In this document: one piece after another, positions 5,250 to 13,421 of the stretch
How positions within the stretch are numbered: the first letter of the stretch is position 1
How the letters are laid out: every line of letters begins with the position of its first letter
Assembly (NCBI GenBank): GCA_902796625.1
Contig: CADBPX010000130.1
Coordinates: 1 to 13,421, forward strand
DNA length: 13,421 nucleotides
DNA from: an uncultured Pseudomonadota bacterium
GTDB taxonomy: Bacteria > Pseudomonadota > Alphaproteobacteria > RF32 > CAG-239
Direction of reading: 5' to 3'
Notes under the pieces: model-generated
Told to the model about the DNA's origin: nothing
Database searches by the model: none
What the model saw: only the letters and a program-made list of their open reading frames with translations
Made by a program: the position numbers and the translations under genes

Positions 5250-8200
5250 TTAGAAGTTATATTTAACTGTTACATTACCATTCCAACCCTCGCGACCGCC
5301 GTCACGGCGATTAACTTCGGCTGAAAAACTCCAGCGATCACTCAAGTCTTTCTCTATTCCTAAACCATATTCAACATAGTTTTTGCTGCTGATATGCGGC
5401 AAAGCAATTTCATTGGCTTCAATACTACCGCCGCTTTTCATTACAAAAGCATATTTTGTCTGCGCATAACCGCGCCATGCATTCTTAAATTGCTTACTAA
5501 CCATGAGCCCCGGAGCGGTTTCCCACAAGTGCAGGGCATCATTTTTGACCTTAACACCTGACTTTGAAGTATATGCCTCGGTATTAACATAGGTATAGCC
5601 TACTTGCAGGTTCGGCTGTAGGGTCAAGCCATAACCTAAAGAATAGTTATAACCGCCTTTAACTCCGGCACCGCCCCAATAGGTATCGAATTTATCATTT
5701 CCGAAGATATTTTTATCTTCATTTTTAACAAATCCGGTATTGATTGTTGCAGCCACAACAAAATTGTTCAACTCATAACCGGCACTCAAACCGATATAAC
5801 CGCCGTTTTGCTCAATTTTGTTAGCGGCATATTTCTGTTTACCGTTCAGATAACCGACATAAACCCCATATGTTGCCAAGCCGTTTGCCAAGTTGTATTT
5901 ATCGGAATTCACTCCGCCGACCACCGATACTAATTCGGAATCAACCGTATTAAAGTGCTTAAGTTCGACATCATCGTTGAATCCGACAACGGAAACCCAA
6001 GCATTATTGGCCTTCGGCATATCACCGCTGGCCATACCTGATGCGGTATTTTGCGGTAAGATATGGGTAAATGCCGCATTATCGATAACGGTTTGCACAA
6101 ACCCGACCACATTACTGCTGACCGTACCTGCATATAGTGCCGGATTATAGTTATCCGGTTTGTCTTCCGGTTCTGCATCAGATTCTTCATTTTCTTGTGC
6201 AGAGCGTATAAAAGTCACAGTTCCGTCAGCAGTGCTATACTCGGCATTATATTTATAAATCGGCGAATAGCTGATTCCGCTGATTGAACCGGTTACCACG
6301 TCTTTTAATGCTTCTTTAGATGTTTCATCGGCAAAAAGCGCTATTTTGGTTGTTGCATCTTTGGCATCGGACAACAGTTTAATATCCGCAATACTGATTA
6401 CTCCGGTTGAAGCATATTCCTCTGAATATTGGCTCAATTTAATCTGATCCATTTTCTGTCCTGCCAAGTCGGCATCAAGATAAAGGTCAAGATTTCCGCT
6501 AACCATTAAGTTCGGCACCACTAATACTCCGGTTTTTCCGTTTTGCAAATCTAATGTTCCGGATTTAACCTCCATACTGTTAAGATCAGCTAAATTCGCA
6601 CTCTCGTCAAACAATTTCAAAACCGGACCGTCCAGAACCAAATCGGCTTTTTCAATCGTTGAATTAAGATTAATTTTTGCATTATCGGCACCGGACAGAG
6701 TTAAACCATAAACTTCATTACCGCTGATTTTTGCATTAAGGTTCAAAACTGCATCTTCGGCAAAATCAAGAACCGTTTCCGTTTTATTCAAAGCCATTTT
6801 CTCTGCCGGATTCGGAGCATTATATCGCTCATAATATTCATTTATATCTGCGCTTTCTTCTTCCAGATTCCGTAAAATATCGGCTTTATATTCGGCTAAT
6901 TCTTCATCGGTCATTTCCGCAATTTCATCTGCAGAAAAATCATCTTCCAGATTATATTGAACATACGCCTCAACAAAATCTTCGTATGAATAATAGATTC
7001 TTCCGCCCACTGCACCCATCAACAAATTCAGAGCCGCACCCGGACCTTGCTCTTTACCGACAGTTTCCATTGCCCCAAGAAAATGTTCATAATCTTCTTG
7101 GCTGATATTAATCCCTCGACCGGCCAATACGGCACTGACAACATCAAATTCCGTGGCATTATCGGCCGTCTCTAACCCCATATCTTTTGCTAAAAATCTT
7201 GCGAGAATCTTCGGATAATCGGCAAAGTTTAACCAATCGACATCATCGGTTTTAATACCCATTTGCGCTATCCGTTCATCCATACCCATTTCGGCGGCAA
7301 TTTCCGGCCATCTCTCCACCATTTCACCATAAGAGCCAATTTCTTTCATTATACTGAGCATCTCATAATCAAAATATGTTGCGAAGAGCGGATATTCATT
7401 TCGCATAGATTCAACAATCAACGCGTAGTCTCCGCCGGAAATCGTATTTTCACCTTTAAACAAGATATCACCGGTGTTTTGCAAAGCGATTTGATTATCG
7501 GCTAACGTTACATTGTTTAAGGTCATCTTGCCGGCATTAAGCAAGCCGTTTGCAAATCCGCTGATGGTTAAATCATTAATTTCCGCGCTTTGTTCCTCTG
7601 TCAAACTCATCGCATACGGAGTATCGCTACCGCTACTCAACGTTTTACCGTTACCGAAAATGGTCAAATTTGCTTCTTTACCTTCAACAGTGCCGGTTTT
7701 ATCGCTGCCGCTGCTCAGAATATGTCCGATTTCTTCATCTTTAGTGAAAGAATACGTCCGTTCTTCCCCTTGGTTATTAATATCGGCTAAAAAGCTGGCA
7801 TAGCCTCCCGGCTTACCGGTATTTGCTACCAAAAGATACTGCCCGTCATTGCTGATGGTGTATGTAGCATTGCTGGTGGCTTGTTCTCGCGTAAAGACAT
7901 TACCGGTTAAAGCCGCATTTGCATATTTAATTCTCAAACCTTCCACATCATCAAGCATATCTTCAAGCAAGTTTATTTTATCAAGCGTAAAGTTTTCTGC
8001 ACCATCAATATTTGCCAAGGCAAAACTATCGCTTACACCGTCGGATAATCTCACATCAATATTTAACTTCACAGCCTCGCTAACATTTAAGCTACTGCCG
8101 GCAATTTTGTTAATTTCCTGATTAATCATATTGAAGGTATAAGGATTTTCAATCTGTAATGCACTCCGGCCACGAATATCATTATACAGATTAAATACGC

Positions 8201-9362
8201 CGTTGCCATCGCTGACAAAATTAATCTTACTTCCGCTCGCTGAAGAATTAATATAATCATAAAAAGTAAATGAACCGCCGTTACGAGAATCAAAAACTAA
8301 AGTTCCATTGTTATAAATTGCCTCATACTTTTTTTCTCCGTCCTCGCCATCTTGAACATAGTTCCCTTTAAACAAAACATCTTGCTGATATTTATTTACG
8401 GTAGTTAAATTTTCGGCACCATCGGCTACAAATGTTATTTTTGATTCATATTCACTCTCGCTGTAATCAACATAAATTGCTCCGCCTCGGGCATCTCCGG
8501 AATCACCGCCAGTAGCCAACGCATAGTTATCTATAAAATCTGCGGACAAAGCTTCCACACCGTTTCCGCTTCTAAATCCTGCATATATAGCTCCGCCTTC
8601 GGCGCTCCATGGCGACTTAACGTAGTTGCTGATAAAGTTACCGATTAATTCTTTAACTGAGCCCTGACCGGACAGAGCACCTCCATGTGCCGAAGAATAA
8701 TCCGTTTCCGTGTGATTGCCTATAAAGTTAGCATTGATACGCAAGTTAGGTTGAGCTCCGTAAAGATAAATAGCTCCGCCGCTCACGAACCCGTTATGTG
8801 ATTCCGCACTGTTGCCGATAAAATCACCGGTAATTTCCGTCAAAGCAGTTCTATAACTTCCAGAACTGCTAACATATTCAGGATCATAATAAATTGCCCC
8901 GCCATACGAACCATGCGAACCAGAATAATAATCCGGCAATGAGCTATATGCGCGATTACTAATAAAATCGCCGTTAATCTTCGCCAAATTAATTCCGGTG
9001 TAATTCGGAGAGTAATAAGAGCCCAAATTTCCGATAAAAATTGCTCCGCCGTCACCATTTGCCGATACTTTTTCAAAATCGGCAACAACGGATCCTATGC
9101 TTGATGACGGAAGAAACCGAGTATGATAAATTCCGTGACTTTGGTCATTTTGTGCCCAGTCATACTTCAAAGTTGTATCACCTGCTTGTACGGAACTTTC
9201 TCCGGATGCGCTCCAAGTAATATTCGGCGATTTATAGGGAGAATTGGCTAAAATATCGTAAAGATCAACCTGTTGGGCCTTGGCTTCCCAAGCGGCGGTA
9301 CTTAACATGGTAGAAATTGTAAGCAAAATAAATCTGCTGAATCGCGGGGGGAATGTTTTCAT
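5250..9362 (-). CDS. autotransporter AT1: Pmp-like beta-helix passenger with alpha-helical insert
   Basis: A type Va secreted outer-membrane protein of 1370 residues; I see no cysteine in it. Residues 1-29 are a signal peptide cleaved after AKA. Residues about 90-335 carry six GGA[IL] motifs (105, 154, 195, 227, 256, 293) and six FxxN motifs (133, 181, 213, 243, 276, 331), the pattern of Chlamydia polymorphic membrane proteins; a right-handed beta-helix is expected. A further strand-rich module lies at 566-650. Residues 651-860 are an acidic, apparently helical block, and strands resume at 865-1050. An acidic linker (1056-1070) and a helix (1076-1102) lead to the beta-barrel (about 1118-1370), which ends in Phe as outer-membrane barrels do. 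The start at 9362 has GGAGGA (9370-9375) seven bases upstream; a TTG at 9377 overlaps that site and is unlikely. It is transcribed divergently from AT2. An adhesin role is inferred. Confidence 0.9.
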   Translation of the reverse strand: MKTFPPRFSRFILLTISTMLSTAAWEAKAQQVDLYDILANSPYKSPNITWSASGESSVQAGDTTLKYDWAQNDQSHGIYHTRFLPSSSIGSVVADFEKVSANGDGGAIFIGNLGSYYSPNYTGINLAKINGDFISNRAYSSLPDYYSGSHGSYGGAIYYDPEYVSSSGSYRTALTEITGDFIGNSAESHNGFVSGGAIYLYGAQPNLRINANFIGNHTETDYSSAHGGALSGQGSVKELIGNFISNYVKSPWSAEGGAIYAGFRSGNGVEALSADFIDNYALATGGDSGDARGGAIYVDYSESEYESKITFVADGAENLTTVNKYQQDVLFKGNYVQDGEDGEKKYEAIYNNGTLVFDSRNGGSFTFYDYINSSASGSKINFVSDGNGVFNLYNDIRGRSALQIENPYTFNMINQEINKIAGSSLNVSEAVKLNIDVRLSDGVSDSFALANIDGAENFTLDKINLLEDMLDDVEGLRIKYANAALTGNVFTREQATSNATYTISNDGQYLLVANTGKPGGYASFLADINNQGEERTYSFTKDEEIGHILSSGSDKTGTVEGKEANLTIFGNGKTLSSGSDTPYAMSLTEEQSAEINDLTISGFANGLLNAGKMTLNNVTLADNQIALQNTGDILFKGENTISGGDYALIVESMRNEYPLFATYFDYEMLSIMKEIGSYGEMVERWPEIAAEMGMDERIAQMGIKTDDVDWLNFADYPKILARFLAKDMGLETADNATEFDVVSAVLAGRGINISQEDYEHFLGAMETVGKEQGPGAALNLLMGAVGGRIYYSYEDFVEAYVQYNLEDDFSADEIAEMTDEELAEYKADILRNLEEESADINEYYERYNAPNPAEKMALNKTETVLDFAEDAVLNLNAKISGNEVYGLTLSGADNAKINLNSTIEKADLVLDGPVLKLFDESANLADLNSMEVKSGTLDLQNGKTGVLVVPNLMVSGNLDLYLDADLAGQKMDQIKLSQYSEEYASTGVISIADIKLLSDAKDATTKIALFADETSKEALKDVVTGSISGISYSPIYKYNAEYSTADGTVTFIRSAQENEESDAEPEDKPDNYNPALYAGTVSSNVVGFVQTVIDNAAFTHILPQNTASGMASGDMPKANNAWVSVVGFNDDVELKHFNTVDSELVSVVGGVNSDKYNLANGLATYGVYVGYLNGKQKYAANKIEQNGGYIGLSAGYELNNFVVAATINTGFVKNEDKNIFGNDKFDTYWGGAGVKGGYNYSLGYGLTLQPNLQVGYTYVNTEAYTSKSGVKVKNDALHLWETAPGLMVSKQFKNAWRGYAQTKYAFVMKSGGSIEANEIALPHISSKNYVEYGLGIEKDLSDRWSFSAEVNRRDGGREGWNGNVTVKYNF

Positions 9363-9390
9363 ATGAAGATCCTCCAAAAAGGGTTAATAA

Positions 9391-9396
9391 ATTATA
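9391..9396 (-). promoter_or_regulatory. candidate -10 box of AT1
   Basis: A perfect TATAAT on the minus strand lies about 30 bases before the AT1 start codon. No good -35 box lies 16-18 bases upstream, so the promoter may be activator-dependent or the match may be chance in AT-rich DNA. Confidence 0.35.
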
Positions 9397-9420
9397 CGTT
9401 GTTATGGCAAATGTATTTTA

Positions 9421-9444
9421 TTGATTTTTCAAGAAAAAAATCAA
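9421..9444. promoter_or_regulatory. 9-bp palindrome upstream of AT1, possible operator
   Basis: TTGATTTTT (9421-9429) and AAAAATCAA (9436-9444) form a perfect inverted repeat around a 6-base centre. It is centred about 50 bases upstream of the expected AT1 transcription start, a position that suits a regulator. Low sequence complexity weakens the case. Confidence 0.3.
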
Positions 9445-9594
9445 TATATAAAGCGTTTTTTATTCGGATAACAAATATACCTCAGAAAGATATAAATTAT
9501 GCCGGTAAAATTAACAAAAAAACAGCCATAAATTCACTTTTTTCATTTAATGTATGCGCCTTTATAAAATTTGTTGATTTTATCTCCTAAAACA

Positions 9595-9622
9595 TTGACA
9601 TCTTTTTACACCGTTTTACTAT
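9595..9622 (+). promoter_or_regulatory. sigma70-type promoter of AT2
   Basis: A perfect TTGACA (9595-9600) is followed after 16 bases by TACTAT (9617-9622, 4 of 6 matches). TATAGA at 9620-9625 is an alternative with a 19-base spacer. Transcription would start near 9629, before the AAGGAG ribosome binding site at 9641-9646. Confidence 0.6.
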
Positions 9623-9653
9623 AGATAAATCAAATAAGAAAAGGAGCATAATT

Positions 9654-12600
9654 ATGGATACAAATAAATCATCAACCGAATATATAGATCTGGGTTTAAC
9701 CCATTATTGCACACATAATAAAAAAATTTCGCGAAAAAATCTTTTACGATTCAGCACCATGCTGTCATTTTTAGCCTTTTATCCGACACTGGCAATGTCA
9801 TCAACCGCGGTTTCCAGTTGGGCAGAGTTGGAAGCGGCTAAAAGTGATGCCGACATAGTTTTTGCCAATGACATCCAAGGCGCGGCAAGCACTGTTGCTG
9901 TTTTGCCTATTACTTTTGATGCCGATGGCAATCAAACCATAGACGGTGCCAATTATTCTTTTATCGGTAGCGGTTCTGACGGATATTTGAAAGTTTCAAA
10001 CCGAGTAAAGAACTTTACCATGGAAAATTTGGGAAAATCTTCCGACGGCGCTGCCGACAACAGCACTTTTTCATATATAGATTTAAATGGCAATACAGTT
10101 TATAAGACCATTGAAAAATCGGTAAATTCTTTTGCAAAATTCCTTTACAAAGATAGCAATTCCAATGATGAAACGACCTTTAACGTAAAAAACAGTGTCT
10201 TTACGGAAAACACCGGTACGTTATTTAATTTTGTTCAACCTAATGCTTCCTTAAACATTACGGACGGCATTTTTTACCAAAACAGTTCTACCGACGGCTC
10301 ATCTCTGGTTAACGTTAATAATTCAATTAACAGTTTTTCCATGAAAAACACCATTATGGCAGAAAATAGCGGCAAATATAATTTGAATCTCCGAATTGCC
10401 GATATGGTTCTTGAAGATTCCGTTTTTTACAAAAACACCGCAACCGACGATGGAGGAGTTTTATATGGTTCCGGTTCATTACAAATAAAAAATTCTTATT
10501 TTCTTGAAAACAGTTCATCAAACGGCGGAGCAATGCATTTGACCTCCGGAAATGTTCTGATTGAAGATTCCAAATTTGAAAAGAATACCACAACCAATTA
10601 CGGTGACGGTGGCGCAATTTGGTTAAGCAGCGGCAATACCGTTGAGGCCATCAAAAACAGCCAATTTTTAGAGAATGTTTCCGATTATGACGGTGGCGCA
10701 ATTTCATCCGGTGGCGGATTGATTAAAAACATAGAAAATTCCGTATTTGACGGTAATAAAGCAAGAACCGGCGGCGGCGCCATCTGGGGCGGATTAGGTC
10801 AAGGCCGGGAAGCCACCCCTATTTATTATAAAAACACTACATTCAGCAATAACGAAGCAGGGGTTGGTGGAGCTGTACTCTTTGAAGGAGCCACCGAAGA
10901 CGTTGTATATATTGCCGACAGCCAGTTTACTAACAATAAAATCGGCGGAGAAGGACACTCATTCTCCTATTACAACACTCCTTTAGGCGGTGCGGCACTT
11001 TTTGCTTGGATTTCTGCATCCGTATCCAATACAACCTTTGAAAACAATACGGCTGTTGCGACCAACGATTATTCCGCCGGCGGAGCCTTATGTTTTCTTT
11101 CTGATGCTGAAAATGTCAGAACGCTTAATATTGTAGATTCGACTTTCAGTTCCAACTCTGCTGTTGAAGGTGGTGCATTATATATCCAAGACACCAACGC
11201 AGTAATAGCCGCAACTGCTAATGATGTTGTATTCAGCGGAAACACTGCATCAGCCACAACTGACGACTACAATGCAGGATCAGATATCTACTATGCCACT
11301 GATACTGCTTCGGTAGCATTATCATTAAATGCTGCTGAAAATAAAAAAGTTATCTTTAACGGTACGATTGCTGCCTATGAAAACACTGATGATGAAGGAA
11401 ATACATATACCGCAACGATTGATATCAACAAAAGCGACGTAACTTATAACACCTATGATGGAGCTACTCAAAACCAAGAGGCGGCAGGCACATCAGGTGA
11501 AATTCAGTTTAACGGCCGAGTTGGTGATGCCGATAATTATTTCACAAACATCAATTTGTACAACGGAGTGTTATCAATCGGTCAAAATGCGGATAATAAT
11601 GCCTCAACTGACAATCCGGACGGCTATTTAAATGACAACAACTTCTATGTTCAAGGCAACAGCACCCTAAACACCGTCAACGGTGTAATAGGTGAATTTG
11701 CCCCTAAAACATTTGAAATTAATGCGGCGCTGGATTACCAATTTGACATTGATTTGGCCAATACTCAATCTGATAAAATCAACAGCACCGGTAACGGAAT
11801 TATTCTCGGAGACAATGGTAGTGTGAATTTGGCAATTTTGAATATTATAACCGATGCCACAGAAAGCAATACTAAAGTGACCTATTCCGATACCAATGTC
11901 GGCGGTGCCTTAAAAGATGATTATCAAATTACAACCAGTACGGCAACTTATGAAGTTACGGCAGAAAATGATGACTCCGGTTCTCACCTTATTTTTGATA
12001 AGAGCTCGGAAATCGGCGGTTTACCAAAAGCAATTGAAGATGCTTCCGATGTATATTCCAACACTTCGGGAAAAGATGAAATTATTGAGGCTTGGAACGG
12101 AAACGATTTGAAATCTGATTTGGTGATAAACGGCAACGGCAATGCCTTTCGCACTGAAAATAAATTGGACGGCATTAACGTCGGTGCAGATAAAAAGCTG
12201 ACCATGAACGACGTTGCTGACATGAAAGGCTTTAACTATGCCATTTTCAACGAAGGTGTAACTGAATTAAACGATACCACCATAAGTGACGAAATCATTA
12301 ACAACGGCTCATTGGAAGTTAATGACAATGTTTCTTTAGGACCGGTTTCCGGCAATGGTACAACCAATATTAATTCTGATCAAAATCTTCAAAGCACAAT
12401 TTCCGGCAACACCGTAAATGTAAATAAAGCCAGATTATCCGGCGTAGATAAATTGGCGGCAGATACAACATTGAAAGCCATTGGCGGCACAGTAGCTCTT
12501 GATAACAAAACTGCAAAAGTTAAAGCGGCTGATTTTGATGCCAATTCAACTTTGGAATTAACTGTTAACAGTTCTTCTGATTATGGAAATCTGACGGCAG

Positions 12601-13421
12601 ATACAATTACGGTTGCAAATGGAGCAACCCTGAGAGCAACTTTGGCTCAAGGAATTGTTTCATCAGGTGATCCGGTATCATTACAGCTTTTAAAGGCGAA
12701 TAATACTGATTTCAACAACTTTACTGACAGTTTTGATAATAATATGTATCATTTTGAAAAAGCCGACAAGGATGGTTTATACACCATCAGCCGCACTTCA
12801 ACTGCTGAAGATGTAGCCAAAGCAAACGGCGGCACCAAAACCAATCAGGAAGCGGCGAAAGCTTGGGTAGACGGCGATGCATTTGCCGGCGGTATCGGCA
12901 GCAAAATTGCTGACGGTTTAGCCGACTTGGCACAAAATGACGGCAAAGGCTTATTGAAGGCGTTGACGGCAGTAGCTCCGAATGATGCACCGGTTGTCCA
13001 AACAGTAGCAAGTTATCAAGAAGATTTGCTATTTAAAACTATTGCCTCACGTTTACGTAACAACGGTAACGAAGGTATCGCCTCTGGTGATTTAGGCGAC
13101 GGCTTATCGCTGTGGGTACGTGCATATATGGGCAAGTCGAAGTTAGATGATCGTAATGCGCATTATGGCTTTGACTTTGACAGCAAAGGCGTAATTGCGG
13201 CACTGGAGAAGAAGTTTACGCCAAGCATTAAGGCCGGTATCGGTTATCATTACGATGAAGCAGATGTTGACGCTTATCATCGTGATACTGACATTGATAC
13301 AAATAGTTTATTTGCTTATGGCGAATATAAACCTAATGCATGGTTTGTTCACGGAACAGCCAGTTATGCGATGTCGGATTATGATGAAGATAAACACGCT
13401 TTAGGCAATACCTTTAAGGCC
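9654..13421 (+). CDS. autotransporter AT2: Pmp-like beta-helix passenger (3' end outside window)
   Basis: An open frame of 1256 codons that reaches the window edge without a stop; the C-terminal part of the barrel, perhaps 120-170 residues, is missing. The start at 9654 has AAGGAG seven bases upstream. Residues 1-32 are a long polar, basic leader before a hydrophobic core (33-47), with likely cleavage after Ala47. Residues 183-530 carry twelve FxxN motifs (183, 207, 258, 283, 308, 338, 365, 397, 425, 462, 498, 527) and nine GGA[ILVMA] or GGV motifs (267 to 506): a Chlamydia Pmp-like right-handed beta-helix. More strand-rich, Asn/Asp/Thr-rich passenger follows, including a module at 823-906 shared with AT1. 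A helix at about 1110-1136 precedes the barrel, which begins near 1150 (LSLWVRAYMGKSKLDD). Surface location and export by the type V route are inferred from the architecture; an adhesin role is likely but unproven. Confidence 0.9.
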   Translation, partial: MDTNKSSTEYIDLGLTHYCTHNKKISRKNLLRFSTMLSFLAFYPTLAMSSTAVSSWAELEAAKSDADIVFANDIQGAASTVAVLPITFDADGNQTIDGANYSFIGSGSDGYLKVSNRVKNFTMENLGKSSDGAADNSTFSYIDLNGNTVYKTIEKSVNSFAKFLYKDSNSNDETTFNVKNSVFTENTGTLFNFVQPNASLNITDGIFYQNSSTDGSSLVNVNNSINSFSMKNTIMAENSGKYNLNLRIADMVLEDSVFYKNTATDDGGVLYGSGSLQIKNSYFLENSSSNGGAMHLTSGNVLIEDSKFEKNTTTNYGDGGAIWLSSGNTVEAIKNSQFLENVSDYDGGAISSGGGLIKNIENSVFDGNKARTGGGAIWGGLGQGREATPIYYKNTTFSNNEAGVGGAVLFEGATEDVVYIADSQFTNNKIGGEGHSFSYYNTPLGGAALFAWISASVSNTTFENNTAVATNDYSAGGALCFLSDAENVRTLNIVDSTFSSNSAVEGGALYIQDTNAVIAATANDVVFSGNTASATTDDYNAGSDIYYATDTASVALSLNAAENKKVIFNGTIAAYENTDDEGNTYTATIDINKSDVTYNTYDGATQNQEAAGTSGEIQFNGRVGDADNYFTNINLYNGVLSIGQNADNNASTDNPDGYLNDNNFYVQGNSTLNTVNGVIGEFAPKTFEINAALDYQFDIDLANTQSDKINSTGNGIILGDNGSVNLAILNIITDATESNTKVTYSDTNVGGALKDDYQITTSTATYEVTAENDDSGSHLIFDKSSEIGGLPKAIEDASDVYSNTSGKDEIIEAWNGNDLKSDLVINGNGNAFRTENKLDGINVGADKKLTMNDVADMKGFNYAIFNEGVTELNDTTISDEIINNGSLEVNDNVSLGPVSGNGTTNINSDQNLQSTISGNTVNVNKARLSGVDKLAADTTLKAIGGTVALDNKTAKVKAADFDANSTLELTVNSSSDYGNLTADTITVANGATLRATLAQGIVSSGDPVSLQLLKANNTDFNNFTDSFDNNMYHFEKADKDGLYTISRTSTAEDVAKANGGTKTNQEAAKAWVDGDAFAGGIGSKIADGLADLAQNDGKGLLKALTAVAPNDAPVVQTVASYQEDLLFKTIASRLRNNGNEGIASGDLGDGLSLWVRAYMGKSKLDDRNAHYGFDFDSKGVIAALEKKFTPSIKAGIGYHYDEADVDAYHRDTDIDTNSLFAYGEYKPNAWFVHGTASYAMSDYDEDKHALGNTFKA

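Larger units (their letters stand above)
5184..9532. repeat. 20-bp perfect direct repeat flanking AT1
   Basis: AACAAAAAAACAGCCATAAA is present at 5184-5203, directly after the aas stop codon, and again at 9513-9532, in the AT1/AT2 intergenic region. The two copies are identical, in the same orientation and about 4.3 kb apart, with the whole AT1 gene between them. Confidence 0.8.

Noticed and set aside
8840..9088. 82-codon minus-strand open frame within AT1
   Set aside because: It is an alternative frame of the repetitive AT1 passenger coding sequence; AT1 itself has a clear ribosome binding site, signal peptide and motifs.
9363..9377. TTG start for AT1 adding five residues
   Set aside because: The TTG overlaps the GGAGGA ribosome binding site that serves the ATG at 9362.
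9363..9590. 75-codon plus-strand open frame in the AT1/AT2 intergenic region
   Set aside because: It has no ribosome binding site, covers the AT1 promoter, palindrome and direct repeat, and its Ile/Lys/Phe-rich product reflects AT-rich noncoding DNA.
9654..11300. Repeated GGA/FxxN units considered as DNA-level tandem repeats or a CRISPR-like array
   Set aside because: The repetition is only at protein level; nucleotide copies diverge and spacing varies, as expected for beta-helix rungs.
12787..13011. 74-codon minus-strand open frame within AT2
   Set aside because: It is antisense to the AT2 frame, which is uninterrupted to the window end; its composition (Arg, Leu, Pro, His-rich) is shadow-like.

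Overview
The window looks like chromosomal DNA of an AT-rich Gram-negative bacterium. It carries two autotransporters (type V secretion) with signal peptides and C-terminal beta-barrels, an outer-membrane lipoprotein, a periplasmic class A acid phosphatase and an Aas-type lysophospholipid salvage enzyme. All of these imply an outer membrane. The standard genetic code fits every gene. The style (low GC, long Asn/Ser/Gly/Asp-rich beta-helical autotransporters, YjbR-EVE protein) resembles uncultured host-associated Alphaproteobacteria, but that placement is inference and no rRNA or core marker is present to test it.

Layout. Positions 1-310 hold no intact gene; the minus strand shows protein-like pieces in alternating frames, perhaps a decayed gene cut by the window edge. 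A plus-strand gene (367-1410) encodes a long MmcQ/YjbR-family protein with a C-terminal EVE/PUA-like domain. It converges on a minus-strand pair: a Bor-family lipoprotein (2430-2729), then a class A nonspecific acid phosphatase (1623-2351), with an intrinsic terminator between the two. Divergent from bor is aas (3013-5184), an acyltransferase/acyl-ACP-synthetase fusion. Its promoter can be placed and decides the start codon. A strong hairpin ends aas and also serves the converging autotransporter AT1 (5250-9362, minus). A 291-bp divergent intergenic region then separates AT1 from AT2 (9654 to beyond 13421, plus), whose barrel is cut by the window end.

Function. Every gene except the YjbR-EVE protein acts at the cell envelope or on phospholipid or phosphate compounds. 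Aas re-acylates lysophosphatidylethanolamine at the inner membrane, the phosphatase releases phosphate from organic phosphomonoesters in the periplasm, and Bor and the two autotransporters are predicted surface or outer-membrane proteins. Both autotransporter passengers carry repeated GGA[ILV] and FxxN motifs, the hallmark of Chlamydia polymorphic membrane proteins, so adhesin-like parallel beta-helices are likely. They also share a second passenger module. In AT1 that module is followed by an acidic, apparently alpha-helical block of about 210 residues that AT2 lacks. This block is the most unusual element in the window. I found no sign of CRISPR, tRNA or rRNA genes, transposases or integrases.
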